Notes: generated by a model not told the origin, from the sequence alone. Positions 37,185 through 46,151 are shown, counted from the stretch's first letter. The stretch is DNA of 64,000 nucleotides from Pseudomonas sp. Os17 (GCF_001547895.1 NZ_AP014627.1:2359501-2423500); one strand, 5' to 3'. Numbers and translations: made by a program.

Positions 37185-38741
37185 ATGAGCTACTCCCGCA
37201 AGTTGTATTCCCATCACCTCAAACTCGCCCAGTCCCCTGTGCACGAGCACAGTTTCGCCGGCGAAGACGTACGCTTCTCCAACGAGTACGAAGCCCTGGA
37301 AAACGAGCTGGGCAAAGCCCAGTCGCTGCATGCCAACGGTCAGATCGACTGGCTGAAGGTCCAGGAGCAAAGCGAAGCGCTGTTGCGTCATCAATCCAAG
37401 GATCTGCGGGTCGCCGCCTGGCTGACCTGGGCCCTGCATCAGCGTGAGTCTTTCCCAGGCCTGCTGGCGGGCCTGGGGCTGTTGCGCCACCTGTGCGAAC
37501 ACCATTGGGAGCAGGTGCATCCGGCCAAGCCGCGCACCCGTGCCGCGGCGGTCGCCTGGCTGGTGCCGCGCCTGCAGGAAGCCCTCGACGACGATGTGCC
37601 GATCAAGGAGCAGTTGCCGCTGTTCCGCCGCCTGGTGGAGCAGATCCAGGGGCTGGACGGCATCCTGACCGGGCACCTGGGGGACGAAGCGCCCTTGCTG
37701 CTGCCCATCTGCCGGCGTCTGCAGGGCATGGTCACCCGGGCCGCAGACCAGCAGCCGGAACCCGGCGCCGTGGGCAGCGTGGTGGCTCAGGTCAAGCAGG
37801 CGGCGGCGCAGCTGTTCACCCCCGGTTCACCCATCGATAACGAAAAGGATGCGCACAAGGCCCTGCGTGCCCAGCAGGACAACGCCCGGCCGCTGTGCGC
37901 CTGGTGGCTGCGGCAGAAGGCCACCGATCAACGGGCCCTGCGCCTCAATCGCACCCTGATGTGGCTGGCCATCGATGCGGTGCCCGAGCGCAATGCCGAG
38001 CAGGTCACTGCCTTGCGCGGGCTGCCGGCGGACAAGCTGCGTCATTACCAGGAACGTTTCGCCCAGGGCCAGTACGCCGATCTGCTGGTGGAGCTGGAAG
38101 CGAGTCTGGCCCGGGCGCCGTTCTGGTTCGACGGTCAGCGCATGGTCTGGGAGTGCCTGCAGGAGCTCAATGCCGAGTCGGCCATGCGCGAGGTGGAGTT
38201 CCATTTCGCCTTGCTGCTGCAACGCCTGCCCGGGCTGATCGAGCTGCGTTTCCATGACGGCGTGGCCTTTGCCGATCCGGCCACCCGCGCCTGGATCAGC
38301 GCCCAGGTCCTGCCCCATCTGCAAAGTGCCGACGTGCCGCGCAAGGTCGAAGCGGACAGCCACCTGCCGGCCTGGGAAGAGGCCCTGGAGGAGGTGCTGC
38401 CGATCCTGCGCAAGGACGGCCTCAAGGCCGCGGTGCAGGTGCTCAAGCAGGGACTGCAGAACGCCCAGGGTGGGCGGGTGCGGTTCTTCTGGCAGTTGAG
38501 CCTGGCGCGCCTGTGCTTCACGGCCAAGAAGTACGAACTGGCCAAGACCCAGCTGGAGACTCTCGACCAGCAGCTGCAGCACTCGGGCCTGCAGGCCTGG
38601 GAGCCGCAGCTGGCGCTGGAGGTACTGCAGCTGCTGCACAACTGCTGCGAGCTGTTGCCGCAAAACCACGCGGTGCGCGAACGCAAGGAAGAGGTTTATC
38701 GCAGGCTGTGCCATCTCGATCTCGAGGTGGTACTCGAATAG
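37185..38741 (+). CDS. tssA: T6SS protein TssA (ImpA-N domain)
   Basis: 518 residues with the ImpA N-terminal domain (about 15-120, including PVHEHSFAGEDVRFSNEYEALENEL-type residues, VQEQSEALLRHQSKDLRVAAWLTWAL and FPGLLAGLGLLRHLCEHHWEQVHP). A charged linker and a C-terminal helical VasJ-like region follow. TssA organises baseplate priming and sheath polymerisation. First gene of the cluster, corresponding to hsiA2 in P. aeruginosa HSI-II. ATG 37185 begins the conserved region; the in-frame TTG at 37146 is less likely. Confidence 0.9.
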   Translation: MSYSRKLYSHHLKLAQSPVHEHSFAGEDVRFSNEYEALENELGKAQSLHANGQIDWLKVQEQSEALLRHQSKDLRVAAWLTWALHQRESFPGLLAGLGLLRHLCEHHWEQVHPAKPRTRAAAVAWLVPRLQEALDDDVPIKEQLPLFRRLVEQIQGLDGILTGHLGDEAPLLLPICRRLQGMVTRAADQQPEPGAVGSVVAQVKQAAAQLFTPGSPIDNEKDAHKALRAQQDNARPLCAWWLRQKATDQRALRLNRTLMWLAIDAVPERNAEQVTALRGLPADKLRHYQERFAQGQYADLLVELEASLARAPFWFDGQRMVWECLQELNAESAMREVEFHFALLLQRLPGLIELRFHDGVAFADPATRAWISAQVLPHLQSADVPRKVEADSHLPAWEEALEEVLPILRKDGLKAAVQVLKQGLQNAQGGRVRFFWQLSLARLCFTAKKYELAKTQLETLDQQLQHSGLQAWEPQLALEVLQLLHNCCELLPQNHAVRERKEEVYRRLCHLDLEVVLE

Positions 38742-38773
38742 GCCCCAGGGCCAACAACCCAAGGAGAAGTGTC

Positions 38774-39280
38774 ATGGCCAAAGAAGGCTCTGTAGCCCCC
38801 AAGGAACGGATCAACGTCACGTTCAAGCCCGCCACCGGCGGCGCCCAGGAAGAGATCGAACTGCCGTTGAAACTGCTGGCGATCGGCGATTACACCCAGC
38901 GCCTGGACGAGCGCAAGGTCGAGGATCGCAAACCCATCAGCATCGACAAGATGACCTTTGACGAGGTCCTGGCCAAGCAGGAACTGCGCCTGACCCTGAG
39001 CGTGCCCAATCGCCTGCAGGACGACGGCGGCAGCGACGAGCTGGCGGTGCAGCTGCGGGTTGATTCGATGAAGGACTTCAATCCCGCAAGCCTGGTGGAG
39101 CAGGTTCCGGAGCTGAAGAAACTCATGGAACTGCGCGACGCCCTGGTGGCGCTCAAGGGACCGTTGGGCAACGCGCCGGCCTTTCGCAAAGCCATCGAAG
39201 GCGTGCTGGCCGATGACCAGTCCCGGGACCGGGTCCTGGGTGAACTGGGTCTGAACGCCGCCCCCGCCCTGCAAGACTGA
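38774..39280 (+). CDS. tssB: T6SS contractile sheath small subunit TssB
   Basis: 168 residues, VipA family: VAPKERINVTFKP, LPLKLLAIGDYT and the C-terminal KLMELRDALVALKGPLGN helix motif typical of TssB. It forms the sheath with TssC in the cytoplasm. AAGGAG precedes ATG 38774. It is 32 bp after tssA and 27 bp before tssC. Confidence 0.95.
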   Translation: MAKEGSVAPKERINVTFKPATGGAQEEIELPLKLLAIGDYTQRLDERKVEDRKPISIDKMTFDEVLAKQELRLTLSVPNRLQDDGGSDELAVQLRVDSMKDFNPASLVEQVPELKKLMELRDALVALKGPLGNAPAFRKAIEGVLADDQSRDRVLGELGLNAAPALQD

Positions 39281-39307
39281 GCCCTCAACCGCCAAGGAAG
39301 CTAGAAC

Positions 39308-40783
39308 ATGAGTAGCAGTGCCGCACAGCAGAAGCACCAGGACAGCAGTGAATACAGCATCCTCGACAGCATCATTGCCGAGACGCGCCTGACCCCGGAT
39401 GACGAGGCCTATGACATCGCCAAGCGCGGGGTCTCGGCCTTTATCGAAGAGTTGCTGAAACCGCAGAACAGCGGCGAGCCGGTTAAGAAGGCCATGGTCG
39501 ATCGGATGATTGCCGAGATCGACGCCAAGCTCAGCCAGCAGATGGACGAGATCCTCCACCATCCCGACTTCCAGTCGCTGGAGTCGGCCTGGCGTGGTCT
39601 GCAGTTGCTGGTGGATCGGACCAATTTCCGCGAGAACATCAAGATCGAGATCCTCAACGTCTCCAAGCAGGACCTGCTGGACGACTTCGAGGACTCTCCG
39701 GAAGTGATGCAGGCCGGCCTCTACAAACATATCTACACCGCTGAATACGGCCAGTTCGGTGGCCAGCCGGTGGGGGCCATCATCGCCAACTACTTCATGT
39801 CCCCCAGCTCGCCGGACGTGAAGCTGATGCAGTACGTGTCCAGCGTGGCCTGCATGTCCCACGCGCCGTTCATTGCCGCGGCGGGGCCGAAGTTCTTCGG
39901 CCTGGAAAGCTTTACCGGGCTGCCGGACCTCAAGGACCTGAAGGACCACTTCGAAGGCCCGCAATTTGCCAAGTGGCAGAGCTTCCGCCAGTCCGAGGAT
40001 GCGCGCTACATCGGCCTGACCCTGCCGCGTTTCCTGCTGCGCAATCCTTACGATCCGGAAGAAAACCCGGTGAAATCCTTCGTCTACAAGGAAAACGTTG
40101 CCAACAGTCACGAAGACTACCTGTGGGGCAACACCGCCTACGCCTTCGGCACCCGCCTGACCGACAGCTTCGCCAAGTTCCGCTGGTGCCCGAACATCAT
40201 CGGCCCGCAGAGCGGCGGCGCGGTGGAGGACCTGCCCCTGCACCACTTCGAGAGCATGGGCGAGATCGAAACCAAGATCCCCACCGAGGTCCTGGTATCC
40301 GACCGGCGCGAGTACGAGCTGGCGGAGGAGGGCTTCATCTCCCTGACCATGCGCAAGGGCAGCGATAACGCCGCGTTCTTCTCCGCCAGTTCGGTACAGA
40401 AACCCAAGTTCTTCGGCATCAGCGCCGAGGGCAAGGCCGCGGAGCTCAACTACAAGCTCGGCACCCAGCTGCCCTACATGATGATCGTCAACCGCCTGGC
40501 CCATTACCTGAAGGTGCTGCAGCGCGAGCAACTAGGGTCCTGGAAGGAGCGCACCGACCTGGAGCTGGAACTCAACAAGTGGATCCGCCAGTACGTGGCC
40601 GACCAGGAGAACCCCAGCAGCGAAGTGCGTGGCCGGCGTCCGCTGCGTGCGGCGCAGATCATCGTCAGCGACGTCGAGGGCGAACCGGGCTGGTACCGGG
40701 TCAGCCTCAACGTGCGGCCGCATTTCAAGTACATGGGGGCGGACTTCACCCTGTCGCTGGTGGGCAAGCTGGACAAGGAATAG
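39308..40783 (+). CDS. tssC: T6SS contractile sheath large subunit TssC
   Basis: 491 residues, VipB family, full length. Conserved stretches include EILHHPDFQSLESAWRGL, FGGQPVGAIIANYF and a C-terminal region ending FTLSLVGKLDKE. It assembles with TssB into the contractile sheath that drives the Hcp tube. GGAAG precedes the start. Operon with tssB and tssE (15 bp). Confidence 0.96.
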   Translation: MSSSAAQQKHQDSSEYSILDSIIAETRLTPDDEAYDIAKRGVSAFIEELLKPQNSGEPVKKAMVDRMIAEIDAKLSQQMDEILHHPDFQSLESAWRGLQLLVDRTNFRENIKIEILNVSKQDLLDDFEDSPEVMQAGLYKHIYTAEYGQFGGQPVGAIIANYFMSPSSPDVKLMQYVSSVACMSHAPFIAAAGPKFFGLESFTGLPDLKDLKDHFEGPQFAKWQSFRQSEDARYIGLTLPRFLLRNPYDPEENPVKSFVYKENVANSHEDYLWGNTAYAFGTRLTDSFAKFRWCPNIIGPQSGGAVEDLPLHHFESMGEIETKIPTEVLVSDRREYELAEEGFISLTMRKGSDNAAFFSASSVQKPKFFGISAEGKAAELNYKLGTQLPYMMIVNRLAHYLKVLQREQLGSWKERTDLELELNKWIRQYVADQENPSSEVRGRRPLRAAQIIVSDVEGEPGWYRVSLNVRPHFKYMGADFTLSLVGKLDKE

Positions 40784-40798
40784 GGCAGGAGCCGAGCC

Positions 40799-41206
40799 AT
40801 GCGTCGATACGGCAGCCTTTTCGAACGCCTCGGTGGCGAGGCCGAACAACGCGTCGGCTGGAGTCGCGAAGTGGCCGCCATGGCGTCGGTGGCTGCCCAT
40901 CTGGCGAAGATGCTCAGCACCCGGGCGGGCAGTGTGCAGACACTGTCCGACTACGGGCTGCCGGATCTCAACGACATGCGCCTGAGCCTGCACGACGCGT
41001 TGAGTCAGGCGCGAGAGGCCATCGAAGGCTTTATCGAGACCTACGAGCCCAGGCTATCCAACGTGCGAGTCAAGCCACTGCCCCGGGACCACGATCCCCT
41101 CAAGCTGGCCTTCAGCATCGAAGGCCTGCTGGAGGTGGAAGGGGTCAGGCGCCAGGTGAGCTTTGCCGCGCGGCTGGATGGCAGCGGGCAGGTACGGGTC
41201 AAGTAA
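40799..41206 (+). CDS. tssE: T6SS baseplate protein TssE (gp25-like)
   Basis: 135 residues with the gp25/lysozyme-like fold: LAKMLSTRAGSVQTLSDYGLPDLNDM near the N-terminus and LKLAFSIEGLLEVEG later. Baseplate wedge component. AGGAG lies before the start. In HSI-II-type clusters tssF follows directly. Here about 3.1 kb of PAAR/effector DNA is inserted. Confidence 0.93.
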   Translation: MRRYGSLFERLGGEAEQRVGWSREVAAMASVAAHLAKMLSTRAGSVQTLSDYGLPDLNDMRLSLHDALSQAREAIEGFIETYEPRLSNVRVKPLPRDHDPLKLAFSIEGLLEVEGVRRQVSFAARLDGSGQVRVK

Positions 41207-41219
41207 GGAGTGAACAAGG

Positions 41220-41744
41220 ATGTCTGGAAAACCTGCGGCACGGCTCAGCGACCCAACGGCCTGTCCGATTCCCGGGCATGGGGTCAATCCCATCGCCAGT
41301 GGCTCGGCGGATGTGCTGTTCGACGGCTTGCCGGCGGCTCGCCAAGGTGACGTGTCGGCCTGTGGCGGTGCCCTGAGCGGCGCCTTGAGCAGCACCGTGT
41401 TCATCAATGGTCGGCCAGCCGCCACCCTGGGGTCGCTGGGCAGTCATGGCAACACGGTGATAGGCGGATCAGGGACGGTGATCATTGGCGATACCCATGT
41501 CCCGGCACCGTTTGTGGCGCCGTTGCCGGTGCAGATCAATTGGCCGTTCAGCGAACACTATGTGATTGAGTGCCAGAAGACTGGGAAACCACTGGCGGGA
41601 ATTGCCTACACCGTCAAAACGGCGACTGGAAAGATCTTCAGTGGCGTGACTGGAGCAGACGGCAAGACCGAAAAAATATCATCTTCGGACGCTGAGACGT
41701 ATGAACTGATTATTCAACGGCAGCGTGAAGTGGTGATTGCTTGA
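41220..41744 (+). CDS. PAAR-domain spike-tip protein with C-terminal extension
   Basis: 174 residues. The PAAR core (about 1-95) has repeated Gly-rich strands: ARLSDPTACPIPGHG, DVLFDGLPAARQGD and GSLGSHGNTVIGGSGTVIIGD. An ~70-residue extension (HYVIECQKTGKPLAGIAYTV to VVIA) resembles a small Ig/transthyretin-like module. It should cap the VgrG spike and help load the neighbouring effector. Base composition drops from GC-rich in the PAAR part to near 50% in the extension, marking the edge of a cargo island. AAGGA lies before ATG 41220, 13 bp after tssE. Confidence 0.9.
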   Translation: MSGKPAARLSDPTACPIPGHGVNPIASGSADVLFDGLPAARQGDVSACGGALSGALSSTVFINGRPAATLGSLGSHGNTVIGGSGTVIIGDTHVPAPFVAPLPVQINWPFSEHYVIECQKTGKPLAGIAYTVKTATGKIFSGVTGADGKTEKISSSDAETYELIIQRQREVVIA

Positions 41745-41813
41745 CCGTGGTCGAGGGTGTTGAAGAAGAATCGGCGGCGATCCCGCTCTTGCACGCAAAT
41801 GGGGGGCTAGGTG

Positions 41814-42737
41814 ATGGAAATAGTAGCGACATCCAGTTTGAGTCCTGCGAGTCAAAAGGCCGAAAAGACCTTGGCAATTCGTCTTTTCGGAGTGAGTGAT
41901 ATTCCAGCGGCCATGAGAAAAATGAATTGGAATGTCGCTGCCGACTTGATGCAGTACTGGTTTGATGGCAAACCGTGGTCGACGATAGATGGCGCAATGT
42001 CGAACGAAGTCAAGGAACATATTGCCCTTGCTCCAGCACCCTATTTCGATAGTTCAATTGTCAAGATGAATTGGCTTGTCAAGTTTGAACGCGCCAATAA
42101 GGTACTGAATGTTCTGCGAGCGGCTTGGAATAATGGGCCAGCTCAAGAGCAGATGCGGGAAAAAATATTGCCGAAATTCAAGGGTCGGACTCCTGGTGTA
42201 TACCCGTTTCAGTTTAACGGGGAGGCGAGATCGGTAGAAAATTTTGGTTACTGCAATACTCGATCGGTAAATTTTGCATTGGTCGATGAGGTAAACGAGT
42301 TAAGGGCAGCCTTGGCTGATTTTAATATCCGAGTCTTCCCCGAGGGAGAGGTTGCTGTCACCAAGGATAAGGTACGGCTTTTAGTAAGTCGCATAGGCTT
42401 TTATGTTGAGGATGCCTATGACTTTAATGACGCCCCTAACAGTTTTTTTAGTCAGCCTCTGGGTTTTTGGAATTTTGATGGCATTGAAGGAGCATTCGCT
42501 GCAAACGCTACCAATATTGGCCTGGCAGAGGCCCAGGGTGCTTTAGCGATGCAAGCGCCTGGAGACGCTGCTGCGGATCGTATGTACAAGGAAATTGCTG
42601 AAGCGCGTTATTTCTATGTTAATAATTCGCATTTTGTTGCCTATAGACGACGAACAGGCAAGGGCGGCGATTTTCAGGTTTTTTCAGATGTTTTATATGA
42701 GAGTGTCCCTCTTGTTGTTATTGCATTATGGGGATGA
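41814..42737 (+). CDS. Putative T6SS effector, DUF6402-like
   Basis: A 307-residue protein with no signal peptide or TM segment. AIRLFGVSDIPAAMRKMNW, AADLMQYWFDGKPW and the C-terminal FYVNNSHFVAYRRRTGKGGDF-like region resemble the DUF6402 family often found after PAAR genes. GC is markedly low for this genome. ATG 41814 is preceded by GGGGGG but a stronger start could lie elsewhere: an overlapping frame (41729-41896) looks protein-like up to a G6 run. Toxic activity is inferred from context only (PAAR upstream, membrane-protein genes downstream). Confidence 0.7.
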   Translation: MEIVATSSLSPASQKAEKTLAIRLFGVSDIPAAMRKMNWNVAADLMQYWFDGKPWSTIDGAMSNEVKEHIALAPAPYFDSSIVKMNWLVKFERANKVLNVLRAAWNNGPAQEQMREKILPKFKGRTPGVYPFQFNGEARSVENFGYCNTRSVNFALVDEVNELRAALADFNIRVFPEGEVAVTKDKVRLLVSRIGFYVEDAYDFNDAPNSFFSQPLGFWNFDGIEGAFAANATNIGLAEAQGALAMQAPGDAAADRMYKEIAEARYFYVNNSHFVAYRRRTGKGGDFQVFSDVLYESVPLVVIALWG

Positions 42738-42753
42738 ACGTTCGTGTGCGGAA

Positions 42754-42778
42754 AATACAGCATGTGTATTATTTTTTT
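42754..42778 (+). terminator. Possible weak intrinsic terminator after the effector
   Basis: AATACA (42754-42759) pairs with TGTATT (42765-42770) across a 5-base loop, followed by A and seven T residues (42772-42778). The short AT-rich stem makes termination uncertain. Confidence 0.4.
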
Positions 42779-42817
42779 CGCATTTTTAACTGAGACAGAT
42801 GCTGGCGGTGGGGCACA

Positions 42818-43237
42818 ATGATGAATTTGCTTCGGAGTAAATGGCTTCGTCGGGCAGCTCTAGTAGCTATTGTGTTGGGTGCGGCATTGATATACATCGT
42901 CAATGTAATGCTCGGTTATCCCGCGAGTACTACGCAGGTAAGTCCGTCAGGCCGATTCATAATGGAGAATGTGCGTGTCGATGGAATTTTTTTTCTGCGG
43001 AGAATGGCTTATCTTCGAGTAATTGATACACGGGCGCCTGAAACAGTCTACCGCACACCTTTGTATGACACGCAGTCTTTGGATATGCGGGTATTTGAAA
43101 ATGATCATGAGGTCGGGATTTACTGGATAAAGTTTGATTGGCAGAAAAAGCTGTTTGTTATTTCCATGCCGGAATGGGAAGAGCACGGGATGAATATATT
43201 TGTAAGTAATACGCCTTATACCCATTTTAAAAATTAG
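42818..43237 (+). CDS. Candidate immunity protein, single-pass membrane
   Basis: 139 residues: a basic N-terminus, one TM (AALVAIVLGAALIYIVNVML, about 12-31) and a ~105-residue presumably periplasmic domain ending NTPYTHFKN. Two ATGs (42818, 42821) are possible. Low GC like the effector gene. Position directly after the putative effector suggests immunity. No family recognised. Confidence 0.6.
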   Translation: MMNLLRSKWLRRAALVAIVLGAALIYIVNVMLGYPASTTQVSPSGRFIMENVRVDGIFFLRRMAYLRVIDTRAPETVYRTPLYDTQSLDMRVFENDHEVGIYWIKFDWQKKLFVISMPEWEEHGMNIFVSNTPYTHFKN

Positions 43238-43402
43238 GTTGGGTGCTTTTTTGGTTTCGGCCCAAGGATGCGATAGCAGGCAAGGAGCTTGAAGGGAATG
43301 AATGTCCGTTCCGCAGTAAGCGTTTTTTCTATGTTGCAATTGGCGTGTCATATGTACCGTTGCACGGCATGCTGGCTCGTTCTATTTCACAGCCTGATAT
43401 AG

Positions 43403-43600
43403 ATATGGGGGCTGGAGTTATTGAGTAGTCGGTATTTTTATCGTGTCTATACCAAAGATGATGAACTGCTTAGGACATCCGAATGGTTTTTCTGGATGAG
43501 GGAGGGAAATGAGCAGGTTGCCCCCGAATTTTCTGGCGCTACTGTGCTTTACCCGGGAACTGAGGGTTGGGAGTACTGGACGGTTACAGAGTGTCGTTGA
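43403..43600 (+). pseudogene. 5'-truncated duplicate of the downstream membrane-protein gene
   Basis: The frame, open from 43403 to TGA 43598-43600, encodes a tail (FYRVYTKDDELLRTSEW, WMREG, APEF, LYPGTEGWE, WTVTECR) that matches the C-terminal half of the gene at 43640 almost residue for residue. The N-terminal TM half is missing and a stop lies just upstream at 43400. The rest of 43238-43402 has only short doubtful frames. This is a decayed or recombined copy. Confidence 0.75.
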
Positions 43601-43639
43601 GGATTTTGGTATTCAGAGAGGGCTTTCATAGAGTGAGTC

Positions 43640-44023
43640 ATGCTGAAAACTAAAAGAGGGTTAGTGGTTTTCATTGTTTCGGTAGTTGTGCTTCTACTGT
43701 TGCTCACCCTAGGGCTCAAGTTAAGAGGTGCGTGGCTGGCTCAGCCCAGAGTGAAGGATTGGAACGAGTCGGGTAAATGCTACATAGCAACATATATCCC
43801 GGAATATCGATCGATGGGGTTGGTTGGGCGCGTTTTTGCATTGTTCAGCAGCAAGAATTTTTATCGGGTTTATACCAAGGAGGGGGAGATGCTTAGAACG
43901 TCGGAATGGTATTTATGGATGAGAGAAGGAAGTGAAAATATTGCTCCGGAATTTAATGGTGCTTCCGCGTTATATCCTGGGTCCGAGGGCTGGGAGGGGT
44001 GGACTGTCACGGAGTGTCGTTAA
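43640..44023 (+). CDS. Candidate immunity protein, single-pass membrane
   Basis: 127 residues with an N-terminal TM (GLVVFIVSVVVLLLLLTLGL, about 7-26) and a C-terminal domain containing KCYIATYIPEYRSMGLVGR and FYRVYTKEGEMLRTSEW, ending WTVTECR. It is the intact version of the truncated copy at 43403-43600. Low GC. Its place in the effector island suggests immunity or an orphan immunity gene. No family recognised. Confidence 0.6.
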   Translation: MLKTKRGLVVFIVSVVVLLLLLTLGLKLRGAWLAQPRVKDWNESGKCYIATYIPEYRSMGLVGRVFALFSSKNFYRVYTKEGEMLRTSEWYLWMREGSENIAPEFNGASALYPGSEGWEGWTVTECR

Positions 44024-44083
44024 GCAGGAGTTTTGATTCGGGCGAGATTCTCTTGAAGTCGTAAGAAACGATAGAGGCTTGAA

Positions 44084-44200
44084 ATGGCTTGCGCAAAGTA
44101 TTTCAAGATCATGCTATGGGCGCCCGTATGCATGTTGCTAACCGCTTTTTTACTACTGGGTAATGCAGGTGATGATCTGACTCTTGAAAAAGGAGCTTGA
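44084..44200 (+). CDS. Small hydrophobic peptide in the effector island
   Basis: 38 residues, mostly one hydrophobic segment (IMLWAPVCMLLTAFLLLGNA) with a short acidic tail. GAGG lies 6 bp before the ATG. It may be a remnant of a larger membrane immunity gene or a genuine small protein. The rest of the 44024-44363 gap shows nothing else. Confidence 0.3.
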   Translation: MACAKYFKIMLWAPVCMLLTAFLLLGNAGDDLTLEKGA

Positions 44201-44363
44201 TTCAGGCAGCTGCGTGCGGGGTGGTTCTTTGAGTATTGCCGCAATAGTTCTGCGTGCAGCCCTGGAACAACTGTTTGCCACCTAACAACGAGTACTCAAA
44301 CACAACCCTGAACTAAGAAGTTTCCATTGTTCGCCCATTTCACTCACCCCAGGCAGGTAAACC

Positions 44364-46151
44364 ATGTCCTTCAACCACTACTACCAAAGCGAACTGACCG
44401 CGCTGCGCCAGTTGGGGCGGCGTTTCGCCGAGCGTAGTCCGGCCCTGGCTCCGTTTCTCGGGCAGGCCGGGCGGGACCCGGATGTGGAGCGGTTGCTGGA
44501 GGGCTTTGCCTTTCTCACCGGGCGTTTGCGGCAGAAGCTCGATGACGAGTTGCCGGAGCTCAGCCATTCGTTGATGCATCTGTTGTGGCCCAACTACATG
44601 CGGCCGTTGCCGGCGTTCAGCATCCTGCAGTTCGATCCGTTGCAACGTTCGGGGCCGGCGGTCGGCGTGCCTCGGGACACGCCGGTGGAAAGCCGGCCGA
44701 TCAACGAGGTGCACTGCCGGTTCCGTACCTGCTACCCCACCGAAGTGCTGCCCCTGGCGCTGGACGGGCTGACCTATTCGGTCAAGGGCGACGGGGCCTT
44801 GCTCAGTTTGCGCCTGGAGATGACCTGCGACGGGCATCTGGGCGAGTTGGAGCTGGGGCGCCTGCGCCTGCATCTGGCCGGTGAGCGCTACATCAGCCAG
44901 ATGCTCTACCTGAGCCTGTTGCGCAACCTGGCCGGGATCGAGCTGGTGCCGCTGCGTGCCAGTGGCGAGCCGTTGCGCGCAGCCAACGGCGATCCGCTGG
45001 CGTTGCAGATCCCGGGCAACAAGGTGCAGCCGGTGGGCTTTGCCGAGGAAGAGGCGTTGATTCCCTATCCGCTGAACACCTTCCGCGGCTACCGCTACCT
45101 GCAGGAGTATTTCTCCTTCCAGGACAAGTTCCTGTTTGTCGACCTCGGCGGCCTGGAGGTGTTGCGGACGCTGCCGGAGGACAGCCTCAAGCAGGTGTGC
45201 GGCCTGGAGCTGCGCTTCGATATCCGCAAGAGCGGTATCCAGCGTCTGCGGCCGACCCTGGACAACGTCAAGCTGTACTGCACGCCCATCGTCAATCTGT
45301 TCAAGCACGACGCGCTGCCGATCCGCCTCGACGGCAAGCAGGACGAGTACCTGCTGCTGCCGGCGGAATACGACCTGGAAAACTGCGGGGTGTTCTCGGT
45401 GGATTCAGTCACCGGCTGGGCGCCGGGCGGGGTGGGCTACCAGGACTATGTGCCGTTCGAGTCCTTCGAGCACGACCCCAGTTTCGACGTGCCCCAGAGC
45501 CGTCCGCACTACAGCATCCGCCAGCGTTCATCCCTGCTCCACGATGGCCTGGACACCTACCTGAGCTTCGCCATCCGCCACACCGAGGCCCAGGAAACCC
45601 TGTCCATCGAGCTGACCTGCACCAACCAGAACCTGCCCCGTCAGCTCAAGCTCGGCGACATCGATCAGCCTTGCGAGGACACCCCGGACTTTCTGCGCTT
45701 TCGCAACATCACCGCGGCCACGTCCAGCTACGCGCCGCCGCTGAGTCGCGACTTCCTGTGGAAGCTGATCAGCAACATGTCCCTCAACTACCTGTCCCTG
45801 GCCAACGTCGATGCGCTCAAGGTGATTCTCGAAACCTACGACCTGCCGCGCTACTACGACCAGCACGCCGAGCGGGTCAGCAAACGTTTGCTGGGGGGGC
45901 TCAAGTCGATTCGTCACGAACACGTCGACCGCCTGCACCGCGGCCTGCCGCTGCGGGGCCTGCGCACCGAGCTGACCATCGACCCGCAAGGCTATATCGG
46001 TGAAGGCGACCTGTTCATTTTCGCTTCCGTGCTCAACGAGTTTTTCGCTCTTTACGCCAGCCTCAATTCGTACCACGAGCTGCGGGTAAACAGTACACAA
46101 GGAGAGGTGTACCAATGGACGCCACGCATGGGCTTGCAGCCCCTGCTTTGA
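44364..46151 (+). CDS. tssF: T6SS baseplate protein TssF
   Basis: 595 residues, full-length TssF/VasA family: N-terminal YQSELTALRQLGRRFAERSP, FLTGRLRQKLDDELPELSHSL and LWPNYMRPLPAFSI, and C-terminal VLNEFFALYASLNSYHEL. Baseplate wedge component with TssG, TssE and TssK. GC returns to the genomic level here. The tssG start lies 37 bp inside its 3' end. Confidence 0.95.
   Translation: MSFNHYYQSELTALRQLGRRFAERSPALAPFLGQAGRDPDVERLLEGFAFLTGRLRQKLDDELPELSHSLMHLLWPNYMRPLPAFSILQFDPLQRSGPAVGVPRDTPVESRPINEVHCRFRTCYPTEVLPLALDGLTYSVKGDGALLSLRLEMTCDGHLGELELGRLRLHLAGERYISQMLYLSLLRNLAGIELVPLRASGEPLRAANGDPLALQIPGNKVQPVGFAEEEALIPYPLNTFRGYRYLQEYFSFQDKFLFVDLGGLEVLRTLPEDSLKQVCGLELRFDIRKSGIQRLRPTLDNVKLYCTPIVNLFKHDALPIRLDGKQDEYLLLPAEYDLENCGVFSVDSVTGWAPGGVGYQDYVPFESFEHDPSFDVPQSRPHYSIRQRSSLLHDGLDTYLSFAIRHTEAQETLSIELTCTNQNLPRQLKLGDIDQPCEDTPDFLRFRNITAATSSYAPPLSRDFLWKLISNMSLNYLSLANVDALKVILETYDLPRYYDQHAERVSKRLLGGLKSIRHEHVDRLHRGLPLRGLRTELTIDPQGYIGEGDLFIFASVLNEFFALYASLNSYHELRVNSTQGEVYQWTPRMGLQPLL

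Noticed and set aside
43243..43428. 61-codon frame upstream of the truncated immunity copy
   Set aside because: No ribosome site, no resemblance to the N-terminus of the intact copy and no recognisable feature.
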